DNA of 64,000 nucleotides from an uncultured Tateyamaria sp. (lineage in GTDB: Bacteria; Pseudomonadota; Alphaproteobacteria; Rhodobacterales; Rhodobacteraceae): the NCBI RefSeq assembly GCF_947503465.1, contig NZ_CANNDN010000001.1, forward strand, positions 1,736,001 to 1,800,000. The letters run 5' to 3'. Positions 43,699 through 53,607 of the stretch are shown in pieces. Positions within the stretch are counted from its first letter, which is position 1. The number at the start of each line of letters is the position of its first letter. Under the pieces are notes generated by a model. The model was given only the letters and a program-made list of their open reading frames with translations, did not search any database and was not told the DNA's origin. A program made the translations under genes and the position numbers.

Positions 43699-44853
43699 AT
43701 GAGCACCCTGCCCGACGGCCGCTATATCGATGACGCGCCCTATGACCCGAATGTGGACCTGTCCGCGCCCGAGCGGTCGGACATGGATGCGCCCAACTGG
43801 ATTCTGGTCTGGCGCAAGTTCCGCAAGCACAGGCTGGGCCTGATCTCGGGCATCTTCCTGCTGTTGGCGTATATGGCGATCCCATTCGCCGGGTTCATCT
43901 CGCCCTATACGCCCAATGAACGCAGCGCCGATCATCTGTACCACCCGCCCCAGGCCATCAAGTTCTGGCACGAGGGCGATTTCATCGGTCCGTTTGTCTA
44001 TCCGACAACCGGGCAGGCCGATCTGGAGAACTTTCAGTGGGTGTACGAAACCGACACCTCCCGCCCGATGCCGTTGCAGTTCTTTTGTGAGCGGACGGAA
44101 TACAAGCTGTTCTTTCTGATCCCTGCCGACCGCCACCTGTTCTGCGCGCCCGAAGGGGCGACGGTGTTCATCTTTGGGTCGGACCGCCTGGGGCGTGACG
44201 TGTTTTCACGCATTTCCTATGGCGCGCAACTGTCGCTGACCGTGGGCCTGATCGGCATCACCGTGTCGTTTGTTCTTGGTATCGGGTTTGGCGCCATTGC
44301 CGGTTACTTTGGCGGTTGGGTTGACTGGGTGGTCAACCGCGCCATCGAAATCCTGCGGTCGTTGCCGGAACTGCCCCTTTGGCTGGCGCTGTCCGCTGCG
44401 GTGCCATCGAATTGGGGGCCGGTGTCCGTCTTTTTCATCATCTCCATCATCCTCGGCCTTCTGGATTGGCCGGGCCTGGCGCGGGCGGTCCGAAGTAAGT
44501 TCCTCTCGTTGAGAGAGGAGGAATATGTGCGCGCGGCAGAGATGATGGGGGCAAGACCGTCCCGCGTGATCCGGCGGCATTTGTTGCCGAATTTCATGTC
44601 ACACCTGATTGCCTCGGCCACATTGTCGATCCCCGCGATGATCCTGGGCGAGACGGCGCTGTCGTTCCTGGGCCTGGGCCTGCGGGCGCCTGCGGTGTCC
44701 TGGGGCGTGATGCTGAACGACGCGCAGAACCTGGCATCCATCGAGATCTATCCGTGGACTGCCATCCCGATGCTGCCGATCATCATCGTGGTGCTGGCGT
44801 TCAACTTTCTGGGCGATGGCCTGCGCGATAGTCTGGATCCCTACACGTCCTGA
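43699..44853 (+). CDS. Peptide-type ABC transporter permease 2 (DppC family) with an inserted periplasmic segment
   Basis: The 384-residue permease has the DppC layout: a polar N-terminus, a first helix (GLISGIFLLLAYMAIPFAGF), and a C-terminal core with the EAA loop (YVRAAEMMGARPSRVIRRHLLPN). About 110 residues between the first helix and the core form a periplasmic insert with two cysteines (FFCERTEY; LFCAPEGA) not present in ordinary DppC. FGSDRLGRDVFSRI begins the core. It ends 6 bp before the convergent helicase gene. Confidence 0.92.
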   Translation: MSTLPDGRYIDDAPYDPNVDLSAPERSDMDAPNWILVWRKFRKHRLGLISGIFLLLAYMAIPFAGFISPYTPNERSADHLYHPPQAIKFWHEGDFIGPFVYPTTGQADLENFQWVYETDTSRPMPLQFFCERTEYKLFFLIPADRHLFCAPEGATVFIFGSDRLGRDVFSRISYGAQLSLTVGLIGITVSFVLGIGFGAIAGYFGGWVDWVVNRAIEILRSLPELPLWLALSAAVPSNWGPVSVFFIISIILGLLDWPGLARAVRSKFLSLREEEYVRAAEMMGARPSRVIRRHLLPNFMSHLIASATLSIPAMILGETALSFLGLGLRAPAVSWGVMLNDAQNLASIEIYPWTAIPMLPIIIVVLAFNFLGDGLRDSLDPYTS

Positions 44854-44859
44854 ACCGGT

Positions 44860-46809
44860 TTACGCTTTGCGTCGGGGTGGCTGACCGCCACCCTGCGCCG
44901 CGGCGCGCCGGGCCTTGTTCTTCTTGCTGCTGAACTTGCCGGCCTTCGGGGCACCACTGGTCGGCTTGCCCTTGCCGCTGGCCTTGTGGCGCGGCTTTTT
45001 CGGTGTCGTCACACTGCCGTCCTTGATCGCCTTTTCGAGGGTGGAGGGCGCCTTGGCGTGTCGCGGTTTGCCCTTGGGCGCGTCACCCGGTTTGGGTTTG
45101 CGCGGGCGGGGCGCGGGGTCATCGTTCCAATCGACGGGCTTGGTGTCACCCCTTGGTTTCGCGGGGCGCATGTCGTCCCGGACCCGTTTGCCCGAAGGTT
45201 TCGGGGCAAAGCGTGGTTTCGGCTGGCTTGCCGCCGCGGGCACGTGATCGAGCCGGGTCACCGTTGCGCCACCCTCGACCTGCATCCCCGCGCCCAGCGC
45301 GCGCACGAAGCCATCGGCGCTGTCGGCCTTCAGCTCCACAAAGGAGGTGTCGCCGGTGATGCGGATCGCGCCGATATCGTCCTTGGTGATGTCACCCGCA
45401 TTGCACAGGATGGGCAGAAGACGCCGCACCTCGACCCCCTGATCGCGCCCGCCCGTGACCGAGAACCAGACACTGGGCCCGAAGGGCGCGCGCGCCTTGG
45501 GGGCCGTGTCGCCCGTCACCGGCGACAGGTGCTCTGGCGCTGAATGGCGCAGACCGTGGATGCGCAGCAGGGCGGCGGCAAGCTGGTCCGCCGAGAATTG
45601 CGCGGAGAGCTTTGCGACCATGTCCGCCTCGCCCTCGGTCACCGGATCGGTCCAGATCGGATCGCTCAATAACCGCACTTCGTCCTGCGCGCGCACGGCA
45701 TCGGCCGACGGTGCGTCGATCCATTCGGCTTCCAGTTTCGCGCCCTTGAGGATGCGCAGCGCCTTGGACCGCACCTTGGCCGTGACGATCAGGGCGCTGG
45801 TGCCCTTGCGCCCCGCGCGGCCTGTCCGGCCCGAACGGTGCAACAGCGTTTCGTGGTTCGAAGGCAGTTCGGCATGTACCACCAGATCGAGGTTCGGCAG
45901 GTCGATCCCGCGTGCTGCCACGTCGGTTGCCACGCAGACCCGCGCGCGCCCGTCGCGCATGGCCTGCAGCGCATTGGTGCGTTCGGACTGGGTCAACTCG
46001 CCCGACAGGGCCACAACCGGAAATCCACGGTTCGAAAGCCGCGTGGTGACGCGGTTGACCATGGCGCGCGTATTGCAGAACACGATGGCATTGGGGGCCT
46101 CGTGAAAGCGCAGGATGTTGATGATCGCGTTTTCGGCGTCGTGATTGGCCACCGTCATCGCCTGATAGGTAATATCGGCATGCTGGCTTTCGCCCGTGGT
46201 GGTCGTGATGCGCACGGCGTCACGCTGGTAGGTTTTGGCCAGCCGTGCGATCTGCGCGGGCACGGTGGCCGAGAACATCAACGTGCGGCGGCTGTCGGGG
46301 CATTCGCCCAGTATGAACTCCAGGTCCTCGCGAAAGCCGAGGTCCAGCATCTCGTCCGCCTCGTCGAGAACCACGCCACGGATGGCGGTCAGATCGATGG
46401 ATCCGCGCATGATATGGTCGCGCAAGCGGCCCGGCGTGGCCACGACGATATGGGCACCGCGGGCCAGCGCGCGGCGTTCATCGCGCATGTCCATCCCGCC
46501 GACGCAGGATGCCATGACCACACCCGTCTCGGCGTAGAGCCAGCCAAGTTCGCGCTTGACCTGCATTGCCAGTTCGCGCGTCGGCGCGATGATCAGGGCC
46601 AGGGGCGCATCCGCCAGCTCAAACAGCGGCTCGTCGCCCAGCAAGGTGGGGCCGAGGGCCAGACCGAAACCAACGGTCTTGCCCGATCCGGTCTGGGCCG
46701 ACACCAGCAGGTCCGCGCCGGCAAGGTCGGGGTCGGTCACGGCAGTCTGCACGGGCGTCAGGTCGGTATAGCCGCGCGCGGTCAGCGCGGCCTGAAGGGG
46801 AGCGATCAC
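44860..46809 (-). CDS. DEAD-box ATP-dependent RNA helicase with DbpA-type RNA-binding domain
   Basis: The 649-residue helicase remodels RNA, probably in ribosome assembly or cold response. It has a Q-motif region near 14-21, Walker A AQTGSGKT (38-45), PTRELAMQV, DEAD (149-152), SAT, and motif VI HRSGRTGRAGRKG. A DbpA-like RNA-binding domain lies near 460-540, and the last 110 residues are lysine-, arginine- and proline-rich (low complexity, RNA-binding). It is intermediate between DeaD/CsdA and DbpA, so no gene symbol is given. Confidence 0.93.
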   Translation of the reverse strand: MIAPLQAALTARGYTDLTPVQTAVTDPDLAGADLLVSAQTGSGKTVGFGLALGPTLLGDEPLFELADAPLALIIAPTRELAMQVKRELGWLYAETGVVMASCVGGMDMRDERRALARGAHIVVATPGRLRDHIMRGSIDLTAIRGVVLDEADEMLDLGFREDLEFILGECPDSRRTLMFSATVPAQIARLAKTYQRDAVRITTTTGESQHADITYQAMTVANHDAENAIINILRFHEAPNAIVFCNTRAMVNRVTTRLSNRGFPVVALSGELTQSERTNALQAMRDGRARVCVATDVAARGIDLPNLDLVVHAELPSNHETLLHRSGRTGRAGRKGTSALIVTAKVRSKALRILKGAKLEAEWIDAPSADAVRAQDEVRLLSDPIWTDPVTEGEADMVAKLSAQFSADQLAAALLRIHGLRHSAPEHLSPVTGDTAPKARAPFGPSVWFSVTGGRDQGVEVRRLLPILCNAGDITKDDIGAIRITGDTSFVELKADSADGFVRALGAGMQVEGGATVTRLDHVPAAASQPKPRFAPKPSGKRVRDDMRPAKPRGDTKPVDWNDDPAPRPRKPKPGDAPKGKPRHAKAPSTLEKAIKDGSVTTPKKPRHKASGKGKPTSGAPKAGKFSSKKNKARRAAAQGGGQPPRRKA

Positions 46810-46888
46810 GGGATGTGTCCTGTCATTGGGGCGGTGCGGTCACCAAGCCTGCGCGCCTATGCTCTTTCGCGACGGGTGTCGAGAGGCA

Positions 46889-49222
46889 TTATCGGTCGTC
46901 CGCGAAGTCCGCCGCGTCTTCCAGCATGTCTTCCTCCAGCGAGGCCTGCGCCGCCGCGGTGATCGCCTTGCGGTCCTCATCCGTCAAATCCTGGGCTTTC
47001 TGACCGTCTGCAAGGCGCACCGTCACCTCGCGGTGAGCGAATTTGATGCCCTCGCGTTCAAAGAGCGCGCGTATCTCCTCGTAGACCTTCTTGCGCACCA
47101 GCCACTGATCCCCCGGCTTGGTCATGAACTTGACCCGGATGATCATGGCGCTGTCCTGCATTTCGATCACGCCCTGCGACTTCAGGGGCTGGATGAAGTT
47201 TTCACCGATGACGGGATCATCCAGCAGGTCCACACCCAAGGTCTTGATCAGTTTGCGCACCTTTTCCACATCCGTGTCGTAGGTCACGCGCAGGGGCAGC
47301 TTCATGATGACCCAGTCGCGGGAATAGTTGGTCAGCACCTGGATCTCGCCGAAGGGGATCGTGTGCAGCGCGCCCAGGTGGTGGCGCAGCTGAAAGCTGC
47401 GGACGCTGATGTTTTCCACCGTCCCCTTCACGCCGCCCACATCGATGTATTCACCCTTGCGGAACGCATCATCGAACAGGAAGAAGGCCCCGGAAAAGAT
47501 GTCGCGCACCAGCGATTGCGAGCCAAAGCCAACGGCCACACCTACGATGCCCGCACCGGCAAAGAGCGGTCCCACATTGATCCCCAATTGCATCAGCATG
47601 ATCAGAAGCATCGTCACCACGATGACAATCAGGACAAAATTACGAAAGAGCGGCAGCAGCGTCGCAAGGCGCGAGGCCGAGGACCCACCACCTTCATCAC
47701 CCAGTTCGACCTCTTGCATGTCGCCCTGTTCTTCGCGGATCTTGTCGTCGATCCAGATCCGGAACGTGTTGTAGATGATGTATCCGATGAACAGGATCAC
47801 GATGATGTCGAGCAGACGATCGGTCCAGCTTTCGCCCATCACCGGGGTTTGCGGGCTCCAGATCGTGACAAATGCATAGATCCCCGCGACAAAGGCAAGG
47901 ATGCCCGCAACCCGTTGCGCCAGACCTTCGAATGTTGTGATCCGTGGACCGGAATGGACCTGCGGGGGCTCCGGGTCGGGGTCCAGTTCGGCATCGACCA
48001 CCACGTTGTGCTCGCGCACCAGGCGCGCGCGGGCAAAGCTGCGTTCGATGAAGAAATTGATCACGCCGTAGACAACGATGATTGTGGTCAGAATGCCCCA
48101 CGCGGCGGCCAGCAGCGGCACACCCAACGGATCGCCAATGACCAGGTGGTAGGTCTGTTCGCCCCACGCAAACAGGAAGTACAGCACCGCCAGAGGCGCC
48201 CAGACCCGCGCCAGGCTGCGCAGCACCCAGGTCGCGTCGGCGGCGGATTTGCCATTCAGGATCGCACCGGTGATCGCGCGACCGTTCACCGTGACCAGAA
48301 CGATGTTGAGGAACATCACGAACAGGCTGAGCAGCGAAAAGAGGAACACATAGACTTCGTTGTTCAGGCCCAGCTCTTCGATCCAGACGCCAAACAGGAT
48401 GGCAAAGAAGCTGAACGCCGCCACACCCGACAGCCACAGATGCAACCGCCGCGCATCCCGGTCATTCAGCAGCGGGATGCGATATTGCGGCAGGTATGGT
48501 GACAGGATCATCCGCCACACCCCGGCCACGACACGTGCCAGGAAATAGCCGATATTGATCAGCGTGACGGTGAATTGCATGGCGGAGTCTTCGAGCGGGC
48601 CGAAGATGAGAAAACCCAGCACATAGGCCACCGCCATCGACACCAGCGTGCCCACCACCCCAAGAACAAAGCGAAACACCAAAAAGGGCATCTTTTCGAC
48701 ATAGCCTTCCGGGTTCTGCTGAATGCGGGCCACCACAAATCGCTTGGCGATCCGCTTGCCGAAGATCTGGGATTCAAACACCATCCCGGCCGCAAACAGT
48801 GCCAGACTGATGAACAAGGCCTGCACATAGGCAAAGATCGTGCCGTCGGGGCTGGTGGCCCGCAGGATGTAGATCACCTCGTTAAAGGCCGTGGGCAGGT
48901 TCAAGAGTCGGTCCACCAGCGCCGTGCGGAACGCCACCGCATCGTCCTGAATGGCCATCAGCGTTGTTCCACTGCCGGGCTCTGATTGCGGTGCAGACGA
49001 TGACCCGGCTTGTGTGATCACCCGGCCATCGCTGTCGATCACAATGACACTGACACCGTTTTGCGCAGCGGATTCCACCGCCTGGGACAGGTCGTTTTCA
49101 CTGGTGGTCGCCCCGCCGCCGGGCAGCAGGCTGCCCAATCCCTGGGCGTGCACCGCCCCTGGCAGACAAAGCGCACAGCAGAGGAAAAGCGCCGCCAGAC
49201 GGTGAAATAGGGAATGTGTCAT
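46889..49222 (-). CDS. Mechanosensitive ion channel, MscS family, large form
   Basis: This is a large 777-residue inner-membrane channel opened by membrane tension, protecting against hypo-osmotic shock. It starts with a signal peptide (HRLAALFLCCALCLPGAVHA), then a periplasmic segment and many hydrophobic helices. The MscS pore and beta-domain are at the C-terminal third: AGAGIVGVAVGFGSQSLVRDIFSG followed by GEYIDVGGVKGTVENIS. ATG 49222 is chosen over a GTG at 49240. It lies 79 bp upstream of the helicase gene on the same strand. Confidence 0.92.
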   Translation of the reverse strand: MTHSLFHRLAALFLCCALCLPGAVHAQGLGSLLPGGGATTSENDLSQAVESAAQNGVSVIVIDSDGRVITQAGSSSAPQSEPGSGTTLMAIQDDAVAFRTALVDRLLNLPTAFNEVIYILRATSPDGTIFAYVQALFISLALFAAGMVFESQIFGKRIAKRFVVARIQQNPEGYVEKMPFLVFRFVLGVVGTLVSMAVAYVLGFLIFGPLEDSAMQFTVTLINIGYFLARVVAGVWRMILSPYLPQYRIPLLNDRDARRLHLWLSGVAAFSFFAILFGVWIEELGLNNEVYVFLFSLLSLFVMFLNIVLVTVNGRAITGAILNGKSAADATWVLRSLARVWAPLAVLYFLFAWGEQTYHLVIGDPLGVPLLAAAWGILTTIIVVYGVINFFIERSFARARLVREHNVVVDAELDPDPEPPQVHSGPRITTFEGLAQRVAGILAFVAGIYAFVTIWSPQTPVMGESWTDRLLDIIVILFIGYIIYNTFRIWIDDKIREEQGDMQEVELGDEGGGSSASRLATLLPLFRNFVLIVIVVTMLLIMLMQLGINVGPLFAGAGIVGVAVGFGSQSLVRDIFSGAFFLFDDAFRKGEYIDVGGVKGTVENISVRSFQLRHHLGALHTIPFGEIQVLTNYSRDWVIMKLPLRVTYDTDVEKVRKLIKTLGVDLLDDPVIGENFIQPLKSQGVIEMQDSAMIIRVKFMTKPGDQWLVRKKVYEEIRALFEREGIKFAHREVTVRLADGQKAQDLTDEDRKAITAAAQASLEEDMLEDAADFADDR

Positions 49223-49410
49223 AATGCGAAACCGCAGCACTGTCAGAGTCAGATGACGCTACGCCACCCGGCCCGGCATGACAATTGTAACCACCTGGAA
49301 TTGAATGCGCGCGATCAACGGCTTTCGCGTGCCTTTTACAAACTGCCCGAATTTTGCGATAGCGGTAACACGTGCCATGGGTTTTGCACGGAAACGCGGC
49401 TCTTGTGAGG

Positions 49411-49438
49411 TTGGGTCGTGCAAACTCTGTGCTATACG
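49411..49438 (+). promoter_or_regulatory. Candidate promoter for the glycan locus
   Basis: TTGGGT and TATACG separated by 16 bp resemble -35 and -10 boxes, in the 284-bp divergent gap before the first glycosyltransferase. This is a pattern match only. Confidence 0.3.
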
Positions 49439-49506
49439 GCTTTGAGGGATTCTGAGCGCGCCAGGGGTGGTACTGTCCGCAAGGGCAGGGGTAAGAGACG
49501 ACGAAT

Positions 49507-50730
49507 ATGGGCAAAAACGCACCTTCTTCGCCAATGTCGCTGGGCGCACGCCCCGGCCGTGTCGTGCTGTACAGCCATGACACATTCGGCCTGGGCCATC
49601 TGCGCCGCAGCCGCGCCCTGGCATCTGCCTTGACCCAATCGGGTGTGGCCGAAAGCGCCATCATCCTGACCGGCAGCCCCGTGGCGGGCCGCTTTACCTT
49701 TCCGCCCGCCGTGGACCATGTGCGCCTGCCCGGCGTCAAGAAGCTGGCCGATGGCACCTATGTCAGTCAGACCAGCGGCATGGATATCGACGCCACCACG
49801 TCGTTGCGGTCCGCCCTGATCGCCTCGACCATCGCGCACTACGAGCCGGATTTGCTGATCGTGGACAAGGAGCCCACCGGCTTTCGCGGCGAATTGTCCG
49901 AGACCTTGCAGCGCTTGCGTGCCCGCACTCAGACCCGGCTGGTTCTGGGCCTGCGCGATGTGCTGGACGAACCCGATGTGTTGGCCGCCGAGTGGGCCCG
50001 CAAGGGTGCGGTCGAAGCGACGGAGGCCTTTTACGACGAGATCTGGGTCTATGGGCCGCGGTCCGTCTATGACCCGACGCAGGGCTTGCCCCTGTCCGAT
50101 CAGGCGCGCGACCGCACCGTCTGGACCGGCTATTTGCGCCGCAGCATCGTGGATCCTGCAGATGTGCCCGACACGCCCTATATCCTGGTGACCCCGGGCG
50201 GGGGCGGTGATGGGGCGGCCATGGTTGATCTGGTTCTGTCCGCATACGAGCATGATCCCGATCTTGGCCCGCATGCCGTGCTGGTCTACGGCCCGTTCCT
50301 GTCGGGCGAAGTGCGCGAGAAGTTCGAGACGCGCGTCGACGCCCTTGGCGGCCGCGTCACATCCACCGGCTTTGACAGCAAGATCGAGCCCCTGTTCGCC
50401 GCGGCCCAGGGTGTGATCTGCATGGGTGGCTACAACACGTTTTGCGAGCTGTTGTCGTTTGACCAGCGCGCCGTGATTGTCCCCCGGACCGAACCACGTC
50501 TGGAGCAGTGGATTCGCGCCCACCGGGCCGAGGAACTGGGATTGGTCCGCAATCTGGACCGGTTCCGGGACGGGCTGACAACCGAAGCCATGGTGGACGC
50601 CATTCGCGCCCTGCCGCATCAGCAGCGCCCGTCCGAAGCCGGTGCGGATGGGTTGCTGGACGGGCTGGACGTGGTCATTTCCCGCGCCCGCGCCCTGATG
50701 CAGCAACCGCTGACCGACGCCGCAGAATGA
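49507..50730 (+). CDS. Glycosyltransferase, GT-B fold, MurG-like (COG4671 type)
   Basis: The 407-residue protein has the N-terminal GT-B donor/acceptor glycine loop SHDTFGLGHLRRSRALASAL and a C-terminal UDP-sugar-type region (GVICMGGYNTFCELLSFDQRAVIVPRT). It would transfer a sugar from a nucleotide-activated donor to an unknown acceptor. It is the first gene of a seven-gene overlapping cluster, ends in an ATGA overlap with the next glycosyltransferase, and is a paralogue of the gene at 53607. Confidence 0.82.
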   Translation: MGKNAPSSPMSLGARPGRVVLYSHDTFGLGHLRRSRALASALTQSGVAESAIILTGSPVAGRFTFPPAVDHVRLPGVKKLADGTYVSQTSGMDIDATTSLRSALIASTIAHYEPDLLIVDKEPTGFRGELSETLQRLRARTQTRLVLGLRDVLDEPDVLAAEWARKGAVEATEAFYDEIWVYGPRSVYDPTQGLPLSDQARDRTVWTGYLRRSIVDPADVPDTPYILVTPGGGGDGAAMVDLVLSAYEHDPDLGPHAVLVYGPFLSGEVREKFETRVDALGGRVTSTGFDSKIEPLFAAAQGVICMGGYNTFCELLSFDQRAVIVPRTEPRLEQWIRAHRAEELGLVRNLDRFRDGLTTEAMVDAIRALPHQQRPSEAGADGLLDGLDVVISRARALMQQPLTDAAE

Positions 50731-51968
50731 CGTCCACGCCTCCTCGGCTTGCCATTGCGGTCAAGGGCTGGCCCCGTTTGTCCGAGACGTTCATCGCCCA
50801 GGAACTGGTGGCTTTGGAAGAGGCCGGTTTGGATTTCGCCATCTGGTCCCTGCGCCATCCCACGGACACCAAGACCCATCCCCTGCATGACCGCCTGGCC
50901 GCGCAGGTGCACTACTTGCCCGAGTACCTGCGCGATGAACCCGTGCGTGTCGTCCGGGCCGTGCTGTCCACGATGGGCGGGGCCGGGTTCTGGCGGGCGA
51001 TGGCGCAGTTCCTGCGCGATCTGGCCCGCGACCGGACCCGCAACCGGGTGCGCCGTTTCGGGCAGGCCTGTGTGATGGCCCGTGAATTGCCCGCAGGCAC
51101 CACCGCGCTTTACGCTCATTTCCTGCACACGCCGTCCTCGGTCGCGCGTTATGCGGCGATGATACGCGGTCTACCGTGGTCTTTTTCCGCCCATGCCAAG
51201 GATATCTGGACCTCGCCCGAGTGGGAGTTGCGTGAAAAGCTGGATGCCGCGACGGCGGGGGCCGCCTTTGGCGCGACCTGCACCGCATTCGGGGCGACGC
51301 ACCTGAACGATCTGGCGCAGGACACGCCGGTCGACCTTGTCTATCACGGATTGGACCTTGGGCGTTTTCCCCCTGCCCCCGACCGCGCGCCGCGCGGACC
51401 CGCGGACCCGTTCCAAATGGTGTCGGTGGGCAGGCTGGTGGAAAAGAAAGGCTTTGACCGGCTGCTTGAGGCGCTGGCACTGCTGCCGCTGGACCTGGAT
51501 TGGCACTGGACCCATATCGGCGGCGGCGCGTTGAAACGGCAGATGCAGGACCATGCCGCCCGACTGAGCGTGTCGGACCGGATCACCTGGCGCGGGGCCT
51601 GCGACCAGCCCGAGGTGATCGAGGCGATGCGCGCCGCGCACCTGTTTGTTCTGCCCAGCCGCATCGCGGCAGATGGGGACCGCGACGGCCTGCCGAACGT
51701 GTTGATGGAAGCCGCAAGTCAGAAGCTGCCGATCCTCAGCACGCCGGTGTCCGCCATCCCCGAATTCATCGACGACGGCGTGCACGGGATGCTGCGCGAC
51801 GATGCGCCAGAGCACCTGGCCCAAGCGATGATCGACATTGCACGCGACCCCGCCCTTGGCCCGCGTCTGGCCGAGGCCGCCCACACAAGACTGCATGCCG
51901 ACTTCACGATGCAGCCCGGCATCACCCATCTGGCGAAACGCCTGCGCGGCATCATGGGGCCCGCGTGA
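50727..51968 (+). CDS. Glycosyltransferase family 4, WcaL-like
   Basis: The 413-residue GT-B enzyme has an N-terminus of the WcaL/AmsK type (GWPRLSETFIAQELVALEEAG) and a GT4 C-terminal domain: SVGRLVEKKGFDRLLEALA and LPSRIAADGDRDGLPNVLMEAASQKLP with the E-x7-E-like pair. WcaL-type enzymes act in extracellular polysaccharide assembly. ATG 50727 overlaps the previous stop. It ends in a GTGA overlap with the third glycosyltransferase. Confidence 0.88.
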   Translation: MTSTPPRLAIAVKGWPRLSETFIAQELVALEEAGLDFAIWSLRHPTDTKTHPLHDRLAAQVHYLPEYLRDEPVRVVRAVLSTMGGAGFWRAMAQFLRDLARDRTRNRVRRFGQACVMARELPAGTTALYAHFLHTPSSVARYAAMIRGLPWSFSAHAKDIWTSPEWELREKLDAATAGAAFGATCTAFGATHLNDLAQDTPVDLVYHGLDLGRFPPAPDRAPRGPADPFQMVSVGRLVEKKGFDRLLEALALLPLDLDWHWTHIGGGALKRQMQDHAARLSVSDRITWRGACDQPEVIEAMRAAHLFVLPSRIAADGDRDGLPNVLMEAASQKLPILSTPVSAIPEFIDDGVHGMLRDDAPEHLAQAMIDIARDPALGPRLAEAAHTRLHADFTMQPGITHLAKRLRGIMGPA

Positions 51969-53032
51969 CTGTCGCGTTCTACGCCCCCCTCAAGGCCCCC
52001 GACCACCCGGTCCCTTCGGGGGACCGCACCATGGCGCGTGCGTTGATCGCCGCCCTTGAACATGCCGGATACACGGCCTGTATCGCGTCGGACCTGCGCA
52101 TCTATGATGGCGTCGGCGACAGGCAGGTCCAGGATGACCTGATGCGCCGGTCTCAGGCAGAGGTCGACCGCATCCTGGCGCGCCCGGACAGCAAGAACTG
52201 GCGCTGCTGGCTGACATATCACAACTATTACAAAGGCCCGGACCTGATCGGGCCAGCGGTCTGCAACGCCTTGGGCCTTCCCTACCTTCAGGTGGAAAGC
52301 ACCCGCGCGGCCAAGCGTCTGACCGGCCCCTGGGCCCGCTTTGCCGAAGCCGCCGAAGCGGCCAGCGATCAGGCCCATACCATCCTTTTCGTGACCCACC
52401 GCGATGCCGAAACCCTGCGCCGCGACGCACCGGACCAACAGGTCCTGACCCATCTGCGCCCGTTCCTGCAGCGTGCTGACCTGCCCGAACAGTCCGACCA
52501 CAGCGGTGCCATGCTGAGCGTGGGGATGATGCGCCCCGGAGACAAGCTCGCGTCCTACCAGTTGATCGCAGAGACCCTTGCCCGCCTTGATCCGGATATC
52601 GCGTGGCACCTTGATATTGCCGGCGACGGGCCAGCGCAGGCCGGGGTGACGCGGCTGATGGCCCCTTTCGGTGACCGGGTCCGGCTGCTGGGCGCGTTGA
52701 CATCTGACGCGCTGAACGAACGCTATGCCACGGCACGGCTGTTGTTCTGGCCAGGTGTGAACGAGGCGTTTGGCTATGCCTATCTCGAGGCGCAAGCGGC
52801 GGGCCTGCCCGTTGTGGCGCAGGACAGGCCGGGGGTGCGCGATGTGGTGTCGGGCATTCAGCCCGCCGTGCCCGATGGAGCGGACGCCATGGCCGCGCGC
52901 CTGACTGCGTATCTGCAAGATCCTGCTTTGGTCGAAACAGCGGGGGCGGAAGCGCGCGACATGGTCAGTGCGCAGCACCTTTTGCCAACCGCTGCCACGG
53001 TCCTGCGTCAGGCCATCGAGGCCGCGACATGA
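51965..53032 (+). CDS. Glycosyltransferase family 4 protein
   Basis: The 355-residue protein is a retaining GT-B enzyme: a short N-terminal half (MTVAFYAPLKAPDHPVPSGD; alternate start GTG 51965) and a C-terminal GT4 domain with SVGMMRPGDKLASYQLI, then WPGVNEAFGYAYLEAQAAGLPVVAQ. The GTG start overlaps the preceding stop by 4 bp and the stop overlaps the phosphatase start. Donor and acceptor are unknown. Confidence 0.82.
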   Translation: MTVAFYAPLKAPDHPVPSGDRTMARALIAALEHAGYTACIASDLRIYDGVGDRQVQDDLMRRSQAEVDRILARPDSKNWRCWLTYHNYYKGPDLIGPAVCNALGLPYLQVESTRAAKRLTGPWARFAEAAEAASDQAHTILFVTHRDAETLRRDAPDQQVLTHLRPFLQRADLPEQSDHSGAMLSVGMMRPGDKLASYQLIAETLARLDPDIAWHLDIAGDGPAQAGVTRLMAPFGDRVRLLGALTSDALNERYATARLLFWPGVNEAFGYAYLEAQAAGLPVVAQDRPGVRDVVSGIQPAVPDGADAMAARLTAYLQDPALVETAGAEARDMVSAQHLLPTAATVLRQAIEAAT

Positions 53033-53607
53033 TCCGGCTGGCCCTTTTGCGTCATGGTCACACGTCATGGAACCGCACCGGGCGGTTGCAGGGGCGCAGC
53101 GACATTCCGCTGGACGAGGACGCGTATGATGCGTTGTCCAAATTGCGTCTTCCCGCCGCTTGGAACGGCGCGGATCTGGTGTCGAGCCCGCTGCGCCGCG
53201 CCGTTGAGACCGCCCAGCTGATCAGCGGCCGCGCGCCCGACATCGAACCTGCGTTGATCGAGATGAACTGGGGCGCTTGGGAAGGTCAGCATGGCGCGAC
53301 ACTCGCCGCCGATGACACCAGCGGGTTCCGCCACATCGAGGATTGGGGCTGGGCGTATTGCCCGCCCCAAGGCGAACCCCCCGCCGCCCTGCGCGACCGG
53401 TTGCAACCCTGGGTGACCGGCCTGCGCCGGGACACGGTTGCTGTCTGCCACATCGGGACGATGCGCGTGCTGCTTGCCATGGCGACAGGCTGGAATTTTG
53501 ACGGCCCCGCCCCCTTTCAGATCAAGCGCAACCGCCTGTTTGTACTGCACATCAAGGAGTCCTCGCTGACCCTGGACCCGGCACCGGTGCGGTTGGAGCT
53601 GCGCTGA
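53029..53607 (+). CDS. Histidine phosphatase family protein
   Basis: This 192-residue protein has the RHG nucleophile motif (8-10, LLRHGHTSWN), an acidic helper in EMNWGAWEG and a second catalytic histidine in VCHIGTMR, as in PhoE/CobC-type phosphatases. In this cluster it could dephosphorylate a sugar phosphate or a lipid/glycan intermediate. It is coupled by overlap to glycosyltransferases on both sides, which makes a role in the glycan pathway likely rather than housekeeping. Confidence 0.87.
   Translation: MIRLALLRHGHTSWNRTGRLQGRSDIPLDEDAYDALSKLRLPAAWNGADLVSSPLRRAVETAQLISGRAPDIEPALIEMNWGAWEGQHGATLAADDTSGFRHIEDWGWAYCPPQGEPPAALRDRLQPWVTGLRRDTVAVCHIGTMRVLLAMATGWNFDGPAPFQIKRNRLFVLHIKESSLTLDPAPVRLELR

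Noticed and set aside
46826-48502. 558-codon plus-strand frame
   Set aside because: It is antisense to the MscS-type channel; composition is typical of a shadow frame.
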